This document shows positions 8,337-17,655 of a DNA stretch of 64,000 bases, piece after piece; position 1 is the stretch's first letter, and each line of letters starts with the position of its first letter. The stretch is from Halopseudomonas maritima. Lineage in GTDB: Bacteria; Pseudomonadota; Gammaproteobacteria; Pseudomonadales; Pseudomonadaceae. Location of the stretch: positions 2,848,001-2,912,000 of the forward strand of contig NZ_CP079801.1 in NCBI RefSeq assembly GCF_021545785.1, written 5' to 3'. A program made the position numbers and the translations under genes. Under the pieces are notes generated by a model that worked only from the letters and a program-made list of their open reading frames with translations, had not been told where the DNA came from and made no database searches.

Positions 8337-8978
8337 ATGGAGCTTTTCTTTCAGACGTCGCTGACGTTTCCGGTGGTGCTGTTCAGCTTCATGCTGTGCG
8401 TGGCCCTGTTGTATTGGCTGACGGTAGCGCTGGGCGCGGTGGATGTTGACGTGCTGGATGCCGGCGGTGACGGCGGCATGGACGACCCGTCCAATGCCGA
8501 GGGGCTGGGTGGCCTGCTGATGAAGCTGGGCCTGCATGAGGTCCCGCTCACGCTGGTACTGACGGTGCTGGTGTTCTTTGCCTGGCTGGCCAGTTACTTC
8601 GCGCAGCTGTTGCTGCTGGGCTGGCTGCCGTTAGGGCTATTGCGCTACCCCGTGGGCCTGGTGGTGATCGTGCTGGCGCTGGTGGTGGCTGTGCCTGTCA
8701 CCCGGCTGGTGGTGGCGCCGTTGCGACCGCTGTTTCGCAAGGTATTGGGTTCGACCACGCGCTCGTTGCTGGGGCAGGTGGTGGTGGTGCGCTCGCCGCT
8801 GGTCAGTGATCGACTGGGCGAGGCGGTGATGGAAGACGGCGGTGCGGGCCTGATCCTGCGTGTGCGCGCGGACCCGGCGCTGGGGTTCAAGCGTGGCGAC
8901 CGCCTGGTCCTACTGGAATACCTGGAGGCGGAGCACGCCTATCGGGTGATCGGTGAAGACGAATTTAACGGGAAATAG
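8337..8978 (+). CDS. YqiJ-like OB-fold inner-membrane protein
   Basis: Protein of 213 residues with the YqiJ/NfeD-like plan. Membrane spans are at about residues 8-32 (FPVVLFSFMLCVALLYWLTV), 68-95 and 102-122; the C-terminal part (STTRSLLGQVVVVRSPLVSDRLGEAVMEDGG to RVIGEDEFNG) is a predicted beta-barrel OB fold facing one side of the membrane. YqiJ and NfeD proteins almost always sit next to a flotillin/SPFH gene and are thought to act with it in membrane microdomains; here the YqiK-like flotillin follows 54 nt downstream. The start ATG 8337 is preceded by a purine-rich GGGAGGGGGG. Confidence 0.85.
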   Translation: MELFFQTSLTFPVVLFSFMLCVALLYWLTVALGAVDVDVLDAGGDGGMDDPSNAEGLGGLLMKLGLHEVPLTLVLTVLVFFAWLASYFAQLLLLGWLPLGLLRYPVGLVVIVLALVVAVPVTRLVVAPLRPLFRKVLGSTTRSLLGQVVVVRSPLVSDRLGEAVMEDGGAGLILRVRADPALGFKRGDRLVLLEYLEAEHAYRVIGEDEFNGK

Positions 8979-9032
8979 TGCGAGACGGCACTATTCAGGT
9001 GCTGTGTTGCCCTGCAAAGGAGTTTGAGCGTA

Positions 9033-11081
9033 ATGAGTATGTCTATGGTAATGCCCTTCCTGATCGGGGTCGGTATTGTCTTTCTGCTGATCGTCGGTTT
9101 TTTTGTCCTGTTCAATGCGTTCTACATCAAGGTGCCCCAGGGCACGGCGTTGATTGTGAACGATATGAGCTCTACCCCCAAAGTGCACTTCACCGGGGCG
9201 CTGGTTTATCCAGTGATCTACAAGAAAGAGTTCATGAAAATCTCCCTGCTGACGCTCGAAGTGGATCGACGTGGCAAGGATGGGCTTATCTGTCAGGACA
9301 ACCTGCGAGCTGATATCACCGTTGCCTTCTATCTGCGGGTAAACGAGACCCAGCAGGACGTGCTCAAGGTGGCCAAAGCAATTGGGGTGGACCGAGCCTC
9401 TGACCGCACCGCCGTCAATGAGCTGTTCAACGCCAAATTCTCCGAAGCGCTGAAGACGGTCGGTAAAAAGTTTGAATTTGTCAGCCTGTTTGAAGAGCGT
9501 CAGAACTTCCGTGACCGCATCATCGAGGTCATCGGCAACGACCTGAACGGCTATGTGCTGGAAGACGTTGCAATCGATTACCTCGAGCAGACGCCGCGCA
9601 CCTCGCTTGACCCCACCAACATTCTTGATTCCCAGGGTATTCGCAAGATTACCGAGCTGACTGCAACCCAGAACGTGATCACCAACGAGCTGGAGCGCAA
9701 CGAAGAGCTGGCGATCATGAAGAAGAACGTCGAAACCCGCGAAGCGACGCTGGCACTGGAACGCCAGCAGGCGGATGCCGAGGCGCGCCAGCAGCGTGAA
9801 ATCGAAACCATTCGGGCGCGTGAGCAGGCCGAAACTGTCAAGGTGCAGGAAGAAGAGCGCCTCAAGGCTGAGCAGGCGCGTATCCAGACCCAGCAGGATC
9901 TGGATATTCGCAGCGAGAACCACCACCGCGAAGTCGAGGTGGCCCAGCAGAATCGCCAGCGCGCTGTGGTAATCGAGGTTGAGAAAGTAACCCGTGCGCG
10001 TGATCTGGAAGTGGTCGCTCGCGAGCGTGAAGTTGAACTGCAGCGCATCGAGAAAGAAAAGGCGCTGGAGGAAGAACGCAAGAATATTGCCGGCGTGATT
10101 CGCGAGCGTGTTGCGGTCGAGAAAACCGTGGCGCAGGAAGAGGAGCGCATCAAGGAAGTACGCGAAGTCGCCGAGGCCGATCGCCAGAAGCAGGTTCAGG
10201 TGCTCAATGCACAGGCCGAGGCAGAGCAGGAGCTGGTGCGGCAGGTCAAGCAGGCCGAGGCCGATGAAACCAAGTCGCGCCACAAGGCTGTCGAGATGAA
10301 TAACCTGGCCCAGGCCGAGCTGGAAGCGGCTGCCAAGCAGTCCGAGGCGGCCAAGAAGCGCGCCGAAGGTACGCAGGCAGAAGCCGCTGCCAATGGCCTG
10401 GCTGCGGCCCGTGTGCGCGAAGTGACCGCCGCCGCCAAAGAGAAGGAAGGTCTGGCCGAGGCGCGCATCCAGTCCGAGCAGTTGATTGCTCAGGCCAAGG
10501 GCGAGCAGGAGCAGGGGCTGGCGCAAGCGCGGGTGATCGAGGCGCAGGCGGCTGCGAAGGAGAAAGAAGGTCTGGCAGAAGCCAAGGTGCTGGAAGAAAA
10601 GCTCACCGCACAGGCGCGCGGCGAAGAGCAGCTTGGTGTGGCCAAGGCCCGCGCGGCCAAGGATCAGGGGCTGGTCGAGGCCGAAGTATTGCTGGAGCGC
10701 CTCAACGCCGAAGCCGAAGGTCTGGGCAAAAAGTTCTCCGCACTCGATGCGCTCAGTGCCGACGCCCGTCAGCACGAAGAGTTCCGCATGCAGCTTGAGA
10801 AGAGCTTCGAAGAAGCGATGGCCGCCATCGCCGCCAATAAGGACATTGCGCGGGATCAGGCAGAGGTACTGTCGACAGCACTCGGCAAAGCCAATATCGA
10901 GATCGTGGGCGGGGAGGGTGACTTCTTCAACTCCTTTGCCAAGTCGCTGTCGGTGGGCAAGGCCATCGAAGGTGTGGTCGGCAAGAGCCCGGTCGTGCAG
11001 GACGTGCTGCAACGGCTGCTGGCCGGTCGTGGCAACGGTGATATGCCGAGCGTCGCCAACAAGGGCGACGCAGAGGCCTGA
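9033..11081 (+). CDS. yqiK: Flotillin/SPFH protein (YqiK-like)
   Basis: Protein of about 682 residues. One N-terminal membrane span (MPFLIGVGIVFLLIVGFFVLF) precedes an SPFH/band-7 domain (YIKVPQGTALIVND to ITELTATQNV, about residues 30-225), then roughly 400 residues of Glu/Ala/Arg/Lys-rich coiled coil and a C-terminal helical tail. The coiled coil holds a near-perfect 39-residue tandem repeat beginning AAKEKEGLAEA, twice. Flotillins build large oligomeric cages that order membrane lipids. ATG 9033 is preferred to an upstream TTG at 9024 because AAGGAG at 9017-9022 is then 10 nt away instead of 1. A GC-rich hairpin (11098-11118) separates it from the giant ATPase gene. Confidence 0.92.
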   Translation: MSMSMVMPFLIGVGIVFLLIVGFFVLFNAFYIKVPQGTALIVNDMSSTPKVHFTGALVYPVIYKKEFMKISLLTLEVDRRGKDGLICQDNLRADITVAFYLRVNETQQDVLKVAKAIGVDRASDRTAVNELFNAKFSEALKTVGKKFEFVSLFEERQNFRDRIIEVIGNDLNGYVLEDVAIDYLEQTPRTSLDPTNILDSQGIRKITELTATQNVITNELERNEELAIMKKNVETREATLALERQQADAEARQQREIETIRAREQAETVKVQEEERLKAEQARIQTQQDLDIRSENHHREVEVAQQNRQRAVVIEVEKVTRARDLEVVAREREVELQRIEKEKALEEERKNIAGVIRERVAVEKTVAQEEERIKEVREVAEADRQKQVQVLNAQAEAEQELVRQVKQAEADETKSRHKAVEMNNLAQAELEAAAKQSEAAKKRAEGTQAEAAANGLAAARVREVTAAAKEKEGLAEARIQSEQLIAQAKGEQEQGLAQARVIEAQAAAKEKEGLAEAKVLEEKLTAQARGEEQLGVAKARAAKDQGLVEAEVLLERLNAEAEGLGKKFSALDALSADARQHEEFRMQLEKSFEEAMAAIAANKDIARDQAEVLSTALGKANIEIVGGEGDFFNSFAKSLSVGKAIEGVVGKSPVVQDVLQRLLAGRGNGDMPSVANKGDAEA

Positions 11082-11142
11082 TTCACCCTTTCGCTTGCGC
11101 CCCGGCATGGCTGGGGCGTTGCATTGCTAAGCCAATTCGGGA

Positions 11143-14100
11143 ATGACGAGGATGTCAGAGTCAGCAGGCGAAGATCAGGCACAGGGCCTGGTTGATCGGG
11201 CTGTAGCTGAAGGCGGTGCCTACGAGGTGTTGCACAAGCGGCTGCTGGAACAGGGGCGGCAACTTGCCGGCCTGGCCGAAGCACTGAATGCCCAGCGGCA
11301 GCAGGAGTTTGGCAGTCAGCCGATTGAAGTGATTGGTCGCACGCGCGTGCGCACTGAGAACAACTGCATCGCACGCGATATCGCCCAGGTCGGCGGGCTG
11401 ATGCTGTTCGGCTACAACGTGTTTATCGGGCTCAAGCAGGAAACCCGGGTACAGGACGTTTTCTCCCTTTATCGGCTGGTTCAGCAGGATGGCGAGTACG
11501 ACGCTCAGGCTGTCGATCTGGCCGGCAGCTTTCTGGCCGAGGCCAGCTTCGTCAACGACTTTGACGAGCTCTATCGCTACTACAAGAACACGCGGCTGCT
11601 GCAACTGAGCGTGCGTGACGGCAAGTTGCTGGCGGCCTTCCAGATTGGCGAGCGGATCAGCGATGTGCGCGTCTTCCGCTGGTCGGTGTCGGCTGATGGC
11701 GGTCAGGTGCGCTACATCGATAACCGCGGTGAGCGTGACATTCAACTGCCGCGCCCCTTTGATTTCGAGTGGACAGCCGCCGGCCGCGACGCTGTGGTGC
11801 AGGGCCGCCACTCGCATTTCAATATTCTCGATACCCTGTTTGTCGACACCCTGGGTGGTGACCTGACCGTCAAGGTGGAGAACAACACCGAGGACGGCCT
11901 GGGTATCTACCGCGAGCCGGTTGCCGACAAGACCCAGTCGCTGAATGATGTGCAGATCGAGTACGCACACCTGGGCACCCTGATTCTGCTGAAGGTGCTG
12001 CCGTACCGTGAGGAGCAGTGGCGTTATCTGGTATTCAATACCCTGACGCGCAAGGTACAGCGCATCGATGCGATTGGGCAGGCCTGCGTGCAGCTGCCGG
12101 AAGATCACGGCATCATCTTCCCGGGCGGCTGCTATCTGCAAAGTGGCGAGTACCGCACCTTTGATCAGCCCATGGACGGCATGCGCTTCAAGCGCTCTGT
12201 CCGCTCGCCCAACGGCGAGGATGTGCAGTACGTTTTCTACCACCCGGAGCAGGGCCGTTCGGCGCTGTTTACCTACAACCTGATCAGTCGCGAATTGCAG
12301 AGCCCGCAATTTGGCCACGGGCATGCGCGCCTGGCTGACGGGCGCATGGTGATCTTTTCTGCCGAAGGGGATGAGCCTACGCGCATCCATCCGATGCAAA
12401 TCTGGCAGACGCCGTTCTATACCGATGAGCACGCGGCGACCCAGCCGCAACGCGGCGGCTTCTTTGGGCGCATAGGCAACGCCGAGCTGGTGCGCGGCGT
12501 ATCTGACTTGCTCAATCTGGCGCGTGAGATCGACAGCAATGAGGTGTCGCTGCAGCGCTATGCGCTGCTGTGCCAGGAAACCCAGCGCCTGTTTGATGCC
12601 TATTACTGGCTCAGTGATGAGGCTTGTGGCGGCGTTGCCCCCTTGCTGCGGCAGATATCCTCCAGTGCGGCCATGGTGCTGGACGAGTTCGAGAAGGTCG
12701 AGAGTATTCGGCAGCAGTCAGCGCGGGCCATGACGGAGGCGCAGACACGTCAGCAGGAGCTGATGTCGGGCCTGTCGGTGCAGGAGTTCTCTGATGTTCA
12801 GGCCTACGTTGATGCGCTGGGGGCGCTCAATGCCCAGCGCGGCAAGCTGCTCACCATTCGCGAGTATCGCTACATCAATGTTGCGCAGATCGACGAGATG
12901 GAAGCGCAGCTGCTTACCGAGCATGAGCGGTTGGCAGCAGAGGTGTCCAGTTTTCTGGCCGGCGAGCAGGCGCTGGCGCCTTATCACCAGCAGCTGCAGG
13001 CGCTCGATACCAGTGCTGAACAGGCTGAAACAGTCACTCAACTGGCGGAACCGCTGGAGCAATTGATCGCCATGGCGGCGGGCTTGGATATGCTGTCCGA
13101 GCTGATAGCGTCGCTGCGTATTGACGACGCTACCCAGCGCACCCGCGTGGTGGAGGCCATCTCTGAGCTGTACGCCAAGCTCAACCAGTCCAAGGCGCGA
13201 GCCGAGTTGCGGCGCAAGTCGCTTGGTTCGGCCGAGCAGGTGGCGCAATTTGGCGCCCAGTTCAAGTTGTTCAGCCAGGCAATTACCAATGCGCTGGCGC
13301 TGGCGCAGGACCCTGAGAGCTGTGATGAGCAGCTGTCGCGCCTGCTGGTTCAGCTGGAAGAGCTGGAGAGCCAGTTCGGTGGCCATGAGGCGTTTCTGAG
13401 TGACATCCTCGATAAACGAGAAGAACTACTTGAGACCTTCGAGGCCCATCGCCAGCGTCTGCTGGATGAGCGTCAGCGCCGTGCCCAGGGTCTGCAGGAT
13501 GCCGCAGTACGCATCATCGACAGCTTGCCACGGCGCACCGGTCGGTTGACCGAGCCGGATCTGCTGAACGCCTTTTTTGCCACCGACCCGCTGATTCTCA
13601 AGCTGCGTGAGCTGATCGAGCGGCTGCGCGACCTGCACGACAACGTCAAGGCTGATGATATTGAGGCGCGCCTCAAGGGTGCGCGGGATCAGGCGGTGCG
13701 TGGCCTGCGCGACAAGCGCGAGCTGTTCGAAGGTGGCGGAAATGTTATTCGGCTGGGGCCGCGTCACCGCTTCAGTGTCAATGCCCAGGAACTCGATCTG
13801 ACCCTGCTGCCCCGTGGTGACTCGCTGAGCCTGCACCTGACGGGCACCGACTATTTTGAGCCCTTGGTCAATGACGAGCTGGACGCCCTGCGCGACTACT
13901 GGGATGGCGGCCTGCTGTCCGAGTCCCCGCAGCTGTATCGCGCCGAATACCTAGCCGGTGAGGTTATTGCGCTCGCTCAGCGTGCTGAAGCCGGCCTGAG
14001 CATGGAGCTGCTGCATCAGCAACTGCTGGAGCCTGAACACTTGGTACGCACGCTGCGCGAGATCGCGACGCCGCGCTATCGCGAGGGGTACGAGAAGGGG

Positions 14101-16368
14101 ATTCACGATCACGACGCGGCGCTGATTCTGGCGCAGCTGCTGCCGCTGCTCGCCAGCGCCGGCCTGCTGCGTTTTGACCCGCAGGCGCGGGCGCTGGCAA
14201 TGCTGTTCTGGGCGCAGAGTGCCGATACGCCGGCGGTGTCCGGCTGGGCTGAACGGGCCGCGGCCGTGCTGCAGATTCAGCAGTTGTTCGGGCGCGCCGA
14301 CGCGCTGCTGCAATTACAGGGCGAGGTGCAGTCCAGCCTTGCTGAGTGGCTGCAAGGGCGCCTGATCGAGGCTGACAGCAGAACGCTGGCAGCCGCCGCC
14401 GCCTGGTTGATCGAGTGGCTGGCTGAGCCGCAGCCGATCTGGCAGGTCAGCCGGTATGCCCAGCAGCTTTATGTTGGCCTGCAGGACTATCTGGCACCAC
14501 TGGGTCTGTGGGACAGCTGCATGCAGTCGGTTGAGCGCCTGGCTGGCGCGCCGGGGCAGCAGTGGCAGTTTTTGCAGCACTGGTTTAGCGGCTTGTGTGA
14601 GCAGGACGATTTTGCCCCGCTGCGTCGTTACGTACCTGAAGCGGTTGCCTTATGTCTGCTGCAGCCGCAGGTTCAGGTGACCGTTGTCGAGGTTGACCTG
14701 CGGTTTGCGGTGTCTGGTCTGCTGGGACAGCACCCACGCGTGCGGGACGGAGCGCTGACGCTGGCGGTGGATGAGTTCTTTACTCGCCTACGTCAGCACC
14801 GGCAGGATTTTCAGCCGGGTCTGGAGCGCTATCAACAGTTGCGTCAGCAACTGCTTGATGAGCAGCGCAAGACGTTGCGGCTGGCTGAGTTCAAGCCGCG
14901 CCCGCTCACCTCCTTTGTGCGCAACCGCCTGATCAACGACGTGTATCTGGGCGTTATCGGTGACAACCTCGCCAAGCAGATGGGTACTGTGGGTGAGGGG
15001 CGGCGCTCGGACCTGAACGGTCTGCTGATGCTGATTTCCCCGCCCGGTTACGGCAAAACCACGCTGATGGAGTATGTGGCGCACGCGCTGGGTCTGGTGT
15101 TCATGAAGATCAATGGGCCGGCGCTGGGACATGAGGTGCGCTCGCTGGATCCGGCGCAGGCGCCCGATGCGACGGCCGCGCAGGAGCTGGTCAAGCTCAA
15201 TCTGGCGCTGGAGATGGGCAATAACGTGATGCTGTATGTCGATGACATTCAGCACACCCACCCGGAGTTTCTGCAGAAATTCATCTCGCTGTGCGATGGC
15301 ACCCGCCGTATTGAAGGCGTCTGGAAGGGGCGCACACGTACCTATGACATGCGCGGTCGCAAGTTTGCCGTGGTTATGGCTGGTAACCCCTACACCGAGT
15401 CCGGTGAGGTGTTCCGCATTCCGGACATGCTGGCCAACCGTGCCGACATCTATAACCTCGGTGACACCCTGGCGGGTATGAATGATGTGTTCGCGCTCAG
15501 CTATATCGAGAACAGTCTGACCTCCAACTCCGTGCTCGCCCCCCTGGCTGGCCGCGATCTGAACGACTTGTACCGCCTGGTAGCCAAGGCTGAAGGCAAG
15601 CCGTTCTCTGCCAATGAGTTGAGTTACGACTACAGCGCTGCGGAGATCAACGACATGGTTGCCACCCTGCAGCGCATGATGCAGCTGCGTGATGTGGTGC
15701 TGCGGGTCAACCAGCAGTACATCGCCAGCGCCGCGCAGGATGATGGCTATCGCACCGAGCCGCCGTTCAAGTTGCAGGGCAGTTATCGCAACATGAACAA
15801 GCTGGCGGAGAAGGTGTCGGCGGTGATGAACGAGCAGGAACTGCAGCAACTGGTCGACGATCACTACCAGGGCGAGTCGCAGCTGCTGACCACCGGGGCA
15901 GAGGAGAACCTGCTCAAGCTGGCCGAGTTGCGCGGCACGCTGAATGCAGAACGTGCCGAGCGCTGGCGACAGATCAAGGCAGATTTTCTGCGCAATCGCG
16001 CGATGGGTGGTGACGACGCGGATGTAGGCAAGCGCGTGGTCGGTCAGCTGAGCGATCTGGTGCAGAGCGTGCGCGCCTTGGCCGGCTCTGGGCAGTCGGA
16101 GGTGGCTGTGCCCTGGGATGAGCTGCTCGCTGCGTTGCAGTCGCTGCACAAGCTGAGCCCCAAGGTGCGTGTCGTGATGCCGCCCCAGCAGCTGATTCAG
16201 CAGATGCTCGACGGGCTGTCGGACAGCATGCGCGCAACAGTGACCCCACTGGCTGATGTGATGGACCGTCAGGTGGTGGCCGGGCGGGAGGCGCAGACCC
16301 AGTTGCTCGACATTGTGCGGCAACTGAAGGTCGTGACCCTGGATGACCAGGATGACAGCAAACCATGA
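11143..16368 (+). CDS. Giant AAA+ ATPase ("DNA repair ATPase"-type, 1741 aa)
   Basis: Very large protein with one recognisable nucleotide-binding module near the C-terminus: Walker A PPGYGKTT (residues 1300-1307), Walker B VMLYVDDIQH (Asp1367-Asp1368), and a sensor-1-like VVMAGNPY. Residues 1-470 look beta-rich (RTENNCIARDIAQVGGLMLFGYNVF; QDVFSLY), 480-860 are long helices, probably coiled coil, and 860-1250 are mixed. Databases tend to name this family DNA repair ATPase, but no DNA-binding motif is visible and the name is not proof. Fifth gene of the PspA-flotillin cluster, its stop overlapping the PLD gene. ATG 11143 is used; a second ATG at 11152 is possible. The function is unknown; remodelling of a membrane or protein complex is inferred from neighbours. 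Confidence 0.88.
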   Translation: MTRMSESAGEDQAQGLVDRAVAEGGAYEVLHKRLLEQGRQLAGLAEALNAQRQQEFGSQPIEVIGRTRVRTENNCIARDIAQVGGLMLFGYNVFIGLKQETRVQDVFSLYRLVQQDGEYDAQAVDLAGSFLAEASFVNDFDELYRYYKNTRLLQLSVRDGKLLAAFQIGERISDVRVFRWSVSADGGQVRYIDNRGERDIQLPRPFDFEWTAAGRDAVVQGRHSHFNILDTLFVDTLGGDLTVKVENNTEDGLGIYREPVADKTQSLNDVQIEYAHLGTLILLKVLPYREEQWRYLVFNTLTRKVQRIDAIGQACVQLPEDHGIIFPGGCYLQSGEYRTFDQPMDGMRFKRSVRSPNGEDVQYVFYHPEQGRSALFTYNLISRELQSPQFGHGHARLADGRMVIFSAEGDEPTRIHPMQIWQTPFYTDEHAATQPQRGGFFGRIGNAELVRGVSDLLNLAREIDSNEVSLQRYALLCQETQRLFDAYYWLSDEACGGVAPLLRQISSSAAMVLDEFEKVESIRQQSARAMTEAQTRQQELMSGLSVQEFSDVQAYVDALGALNAQRGKLLTIREYRYINVAQIDEMEAQLLTEHERLAAEVSSFLAGEQALAPYHQQLQALDTSAEQAETVTQLAEPLEQLIAMAAGLDMLSELIASLRIDDATQRTRVVEAISELYAKLNQSKARAELRRKSLGSAEQVAQFGAQFKLFSQAITNALALAQDPESCDEQLSRLLVQLEELESQFGGHEAFLSDILDKREELLETFEAHRQRLLDERQRRAQGLQDAAVRIIDSLPRRTGRLTEPDLLNAFFATDPLILKLRELIERLRDLHDNVKADDIEARLKGARDQAVRGLRDKRELFEGGGNVIRLGPRHRFSVNAQELDLTLLPRGDSLSLHLTGTDYFEPLVNDELDALRDYWDGGLLSESPQLYRAEYLAGEVIALAQRAEAGLSMELLHQQLLEPEHLVRTLREIATPRYREGYEKGIHDHDAALILAQLLPLLASAGLLRFDPQARALAMLFWAQSADTPAVSGWAERAAAVLQIQQLFGRADALLQLQGEVQSSLAEWLQGRLIEADSRTLAAAAAWLIEWLAEPQPIWQVSRYAQQLYVGLQDYLAPLGLWDSCMQSVERLAGAPGQQWQFLQHWFSGLCEQDDFAPLRRYVPEAVALCLLQPQVQVTVVEVDLRFAVSGLLGQHPRVRDGALTLAVDEFFTRLRQHRQDFQPGLERYQQLRQQLLDEQRKTLRLAEFKPRPLTSFVRNRLINDVYLGVIGDNLAKQMGTVGEGRRSDLNGLLMLISPPGYGKTTLMEYVAHALGLVFMKINGPALGHEVRSLDPAQAPDATAAQELVKLNLALEMGNNVMLYVDDIQHTHPEFLQKFISLCDGTRRIEGVWKGRTRTYDMRGRKFAVVMAGNPYTESGEVFRIPDMLANRADIYNLGDTLAGMNDVFALSYIENSLTSNSVLAPLAGRDLNDLYRLVAKAEGKPFSANELSYDYSAAEINDMVATLQRMMQLRDVVLRVNQQYIASAAQDDGYRTEPPFKLQGSYRNMNKLAEKVSAVMNEQELQQLVDDHYQGESQLLTTGAEENLLKLAELRGTLNAERAERWRQIKADFLRNRAMGGDDADVGKRVVGQLSDLVQSVRALAGSGQSEVAVPWDELLAALQSLHKLSPKVRVVMPPQQLIQQMLDGLSDSMRATVTPLADVMDRQVVAGREAQTQLLDIVRQLKVVTLDDQDDSKP

Positions 16369-17051
16369 TGGACTTTCAGCAACTTGACCAGGTGTTGCGC
16401 GACAGCGTGGCCGATTTGCGTATGAGCAATGAGGAGCGAGTGGAGCTGCGAGAGCTGGGCAGTGGTCTCGAACCTGACCGCATCCGTTTTTTGCGCAATC
16501 GCGCCTTTGCACTGGTACGAGAGCTTGCAGCCGAGCCGGAAAACGTGATGTCGGCACTGAAATGGCTTGAACAGGTGGTGAAGACGTTGGACACCTCGCA
16601 GGCAAACGAGGTGCAGGTGGCCAGTGCCCATTTCAGCCCGGGCGAGAGCTGCCGGCGGCGGATTCTGGACTTGTGCAACCAGGTGCGTGACAGCCTGAGT
16701 ATCTGCGTCTTCACCATCTCCGATGATCGCCTCAGCCGCGCAGTGCTGGCCTGCCATCAACGCGGGGTCAAGGTGCGAATCATCAGCGACCATGAGAAGC
16801 AGCACGACATGGGCAGCGATATCGCCATGCTGCGTGATGAAGGTATTCCGCTGCGGGTCGATCCCGGCCCCTACCACATGCACCACAAGTTCGCCCTGTT
16901 TGATGATCGAATCCTGCTCAACGGCAGTTTCAACTGGACGCGCAGCGCCAGTGATTACAACCAGGAGAACCTGCTGGTGATCGACCATGTGCCGCTGGTC
17001 GCCGATTACGTACGTGAGTTCGAAGGCCTCTGGCAGCGTTTCGCGGTGTGA
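16365..17051 (+). CDS. Phospholipase D-fold protein with one HKD motif
   Basis: Protein of 228 residues. The last 130 residues form one PLD/nuclease domain: VQVASAHFSPGESCRRRILDLCNQVRDSLSICVFTISD, KVRIISDHEK, and the catalytic HxKx4D as HHKFALFD (His173, Lys175, Asp180) followed by NGSFNWT. A single HKD per chain means it should act as a dimer, as in Nuc nucleases and MitoPLD/Zucchini. The N-terminal 85 residues are helical and unassigned. No signal peptide is present, so it is cytoplasmic. Its ATG overlaps the ATPase stop (ATGATG), so the two are translationally coupled. Substrate may be nucleic acid or phospholipid; the sequence does not decide. Confidence 0.9.
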   Translation: MMDFQQLDQVLRDSVADLRMSNEERVELRELGSGLEPDRIRFLRNRAFALVRELAAEPENVMSALKWLEQVVKTLDTSQANEVQVASAHFSPGESCRRRILDLCNQVRDSLSICVFTISDDRLSRAVLACHQRGVKVRIISDHEKQHDMGSDIAMLRDEGIPLRVDPGPYHMHHKFALFDDRILLNGSFNWTRSASDYNQENLLVIDHVPLVADYVREFEGLWQRFAV

Positions 17052-17115
17052 GTGGTTCTGCGTCGGTGTGGTGGATGCGTTACACTGCCGCCCGGCTTTT
17101 CAAAGGACGCTTCCC

Positions 17116-17655
17116 ATGGCATTGCAGGCAACTCCCTACAAGGTTCAGCTGAACATTACCGATACCGATCTGGGTGTGTACGAGACGGTACGCATGACCG
17201 TTGCCCGTCATCCGTCGGAGACCGAGGAACGTCTGGCGGTGCGACTGCTGGCCTATGCGCTGTGGTATCAGGAGCGCCTAGCTTTTGGCCGTGGGCTGTC
17301 GGATGTCGACGAGCCTGCGTTGTGGCTCAAGACCCTGGATGATCGCGTCGAGCACTGGATTGAGGTTGGCCAGCCGGATGCCGAGCGCATGACCTGGTGC
17401 TCGCGTCGCGCCCAGAAAGTGTCCGTGCTGGTGTACGGCAGTACCCGGGTCTGGCAGAACAAGCAGCTGTCAGCGGTCGCAACCCTGGGCAATCTGAATG
17501 TGGCGGCGCTTGCTGAAGAGCCGTTGCAGGCGCTCGCGACTGATCTGCCGCGCAGCATCGATTGGGGCGTCATGATCAGCGACGGCGTGCTGTACGTGAG
17601 TGATGGCGATCAGCAGCACGAGCTGCCGCTGGAGTGGTTGCAGGGTCAGCGCTAA
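17116..17655 (+). CDS. yaeQ: YaeQ family protein
   Basis: Protein of 179 residues with the YaeQ signature: ALQATPYKVQLNITDTDLGVYETVRMTVARHPSETEERLAVRLLAYALWY and DEPALWLKTLDDRVEHWIEVGQPD. YaeQ has a PD-(D/E)XK nuclease-like fold; its molecular job is uncertain (high-copy yaeQ was once linked to suppression of RfaH loss). ATG 17116 is chosen because AAAGGAC lies 9 nt upstream and the conserved N-terminus begins there; a 43-codon upstream extension has no family similarity. Its stop overlaps the recJ start (TAATG), so the two genes are coupled. Confidence 0.93.
   Translation: MALQATPYKVQLNITDTDLGVYETVRMTVARHPSETEERLAVRLLAYALWYQERLAFGRGLSDVDEPALWLKTLDDRVEHWIEVGQPDAERMTWCSRRAQKVSVLVYGSTRVWQNKQLSAVATLGNLNVAALAEEPLQALATDLPRSIDWGVMISDGVLYVSDGDQQHELPLEWLQGQR

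Noticed and set aside
8991..11108. 705-residue open frame on the minus strand opposite the flotillin gene
   Set aside because: It mirrors the skewed codon use of the Glu/Ala-rich coiled coil; its product is low complexity with no motif and no ribosome site.
14788..16605. 605-residue minus-strand frame opposite the AAA+ gene
   Set aside because: No recognisable domain; the plus strand carries Walker motifs in frame.
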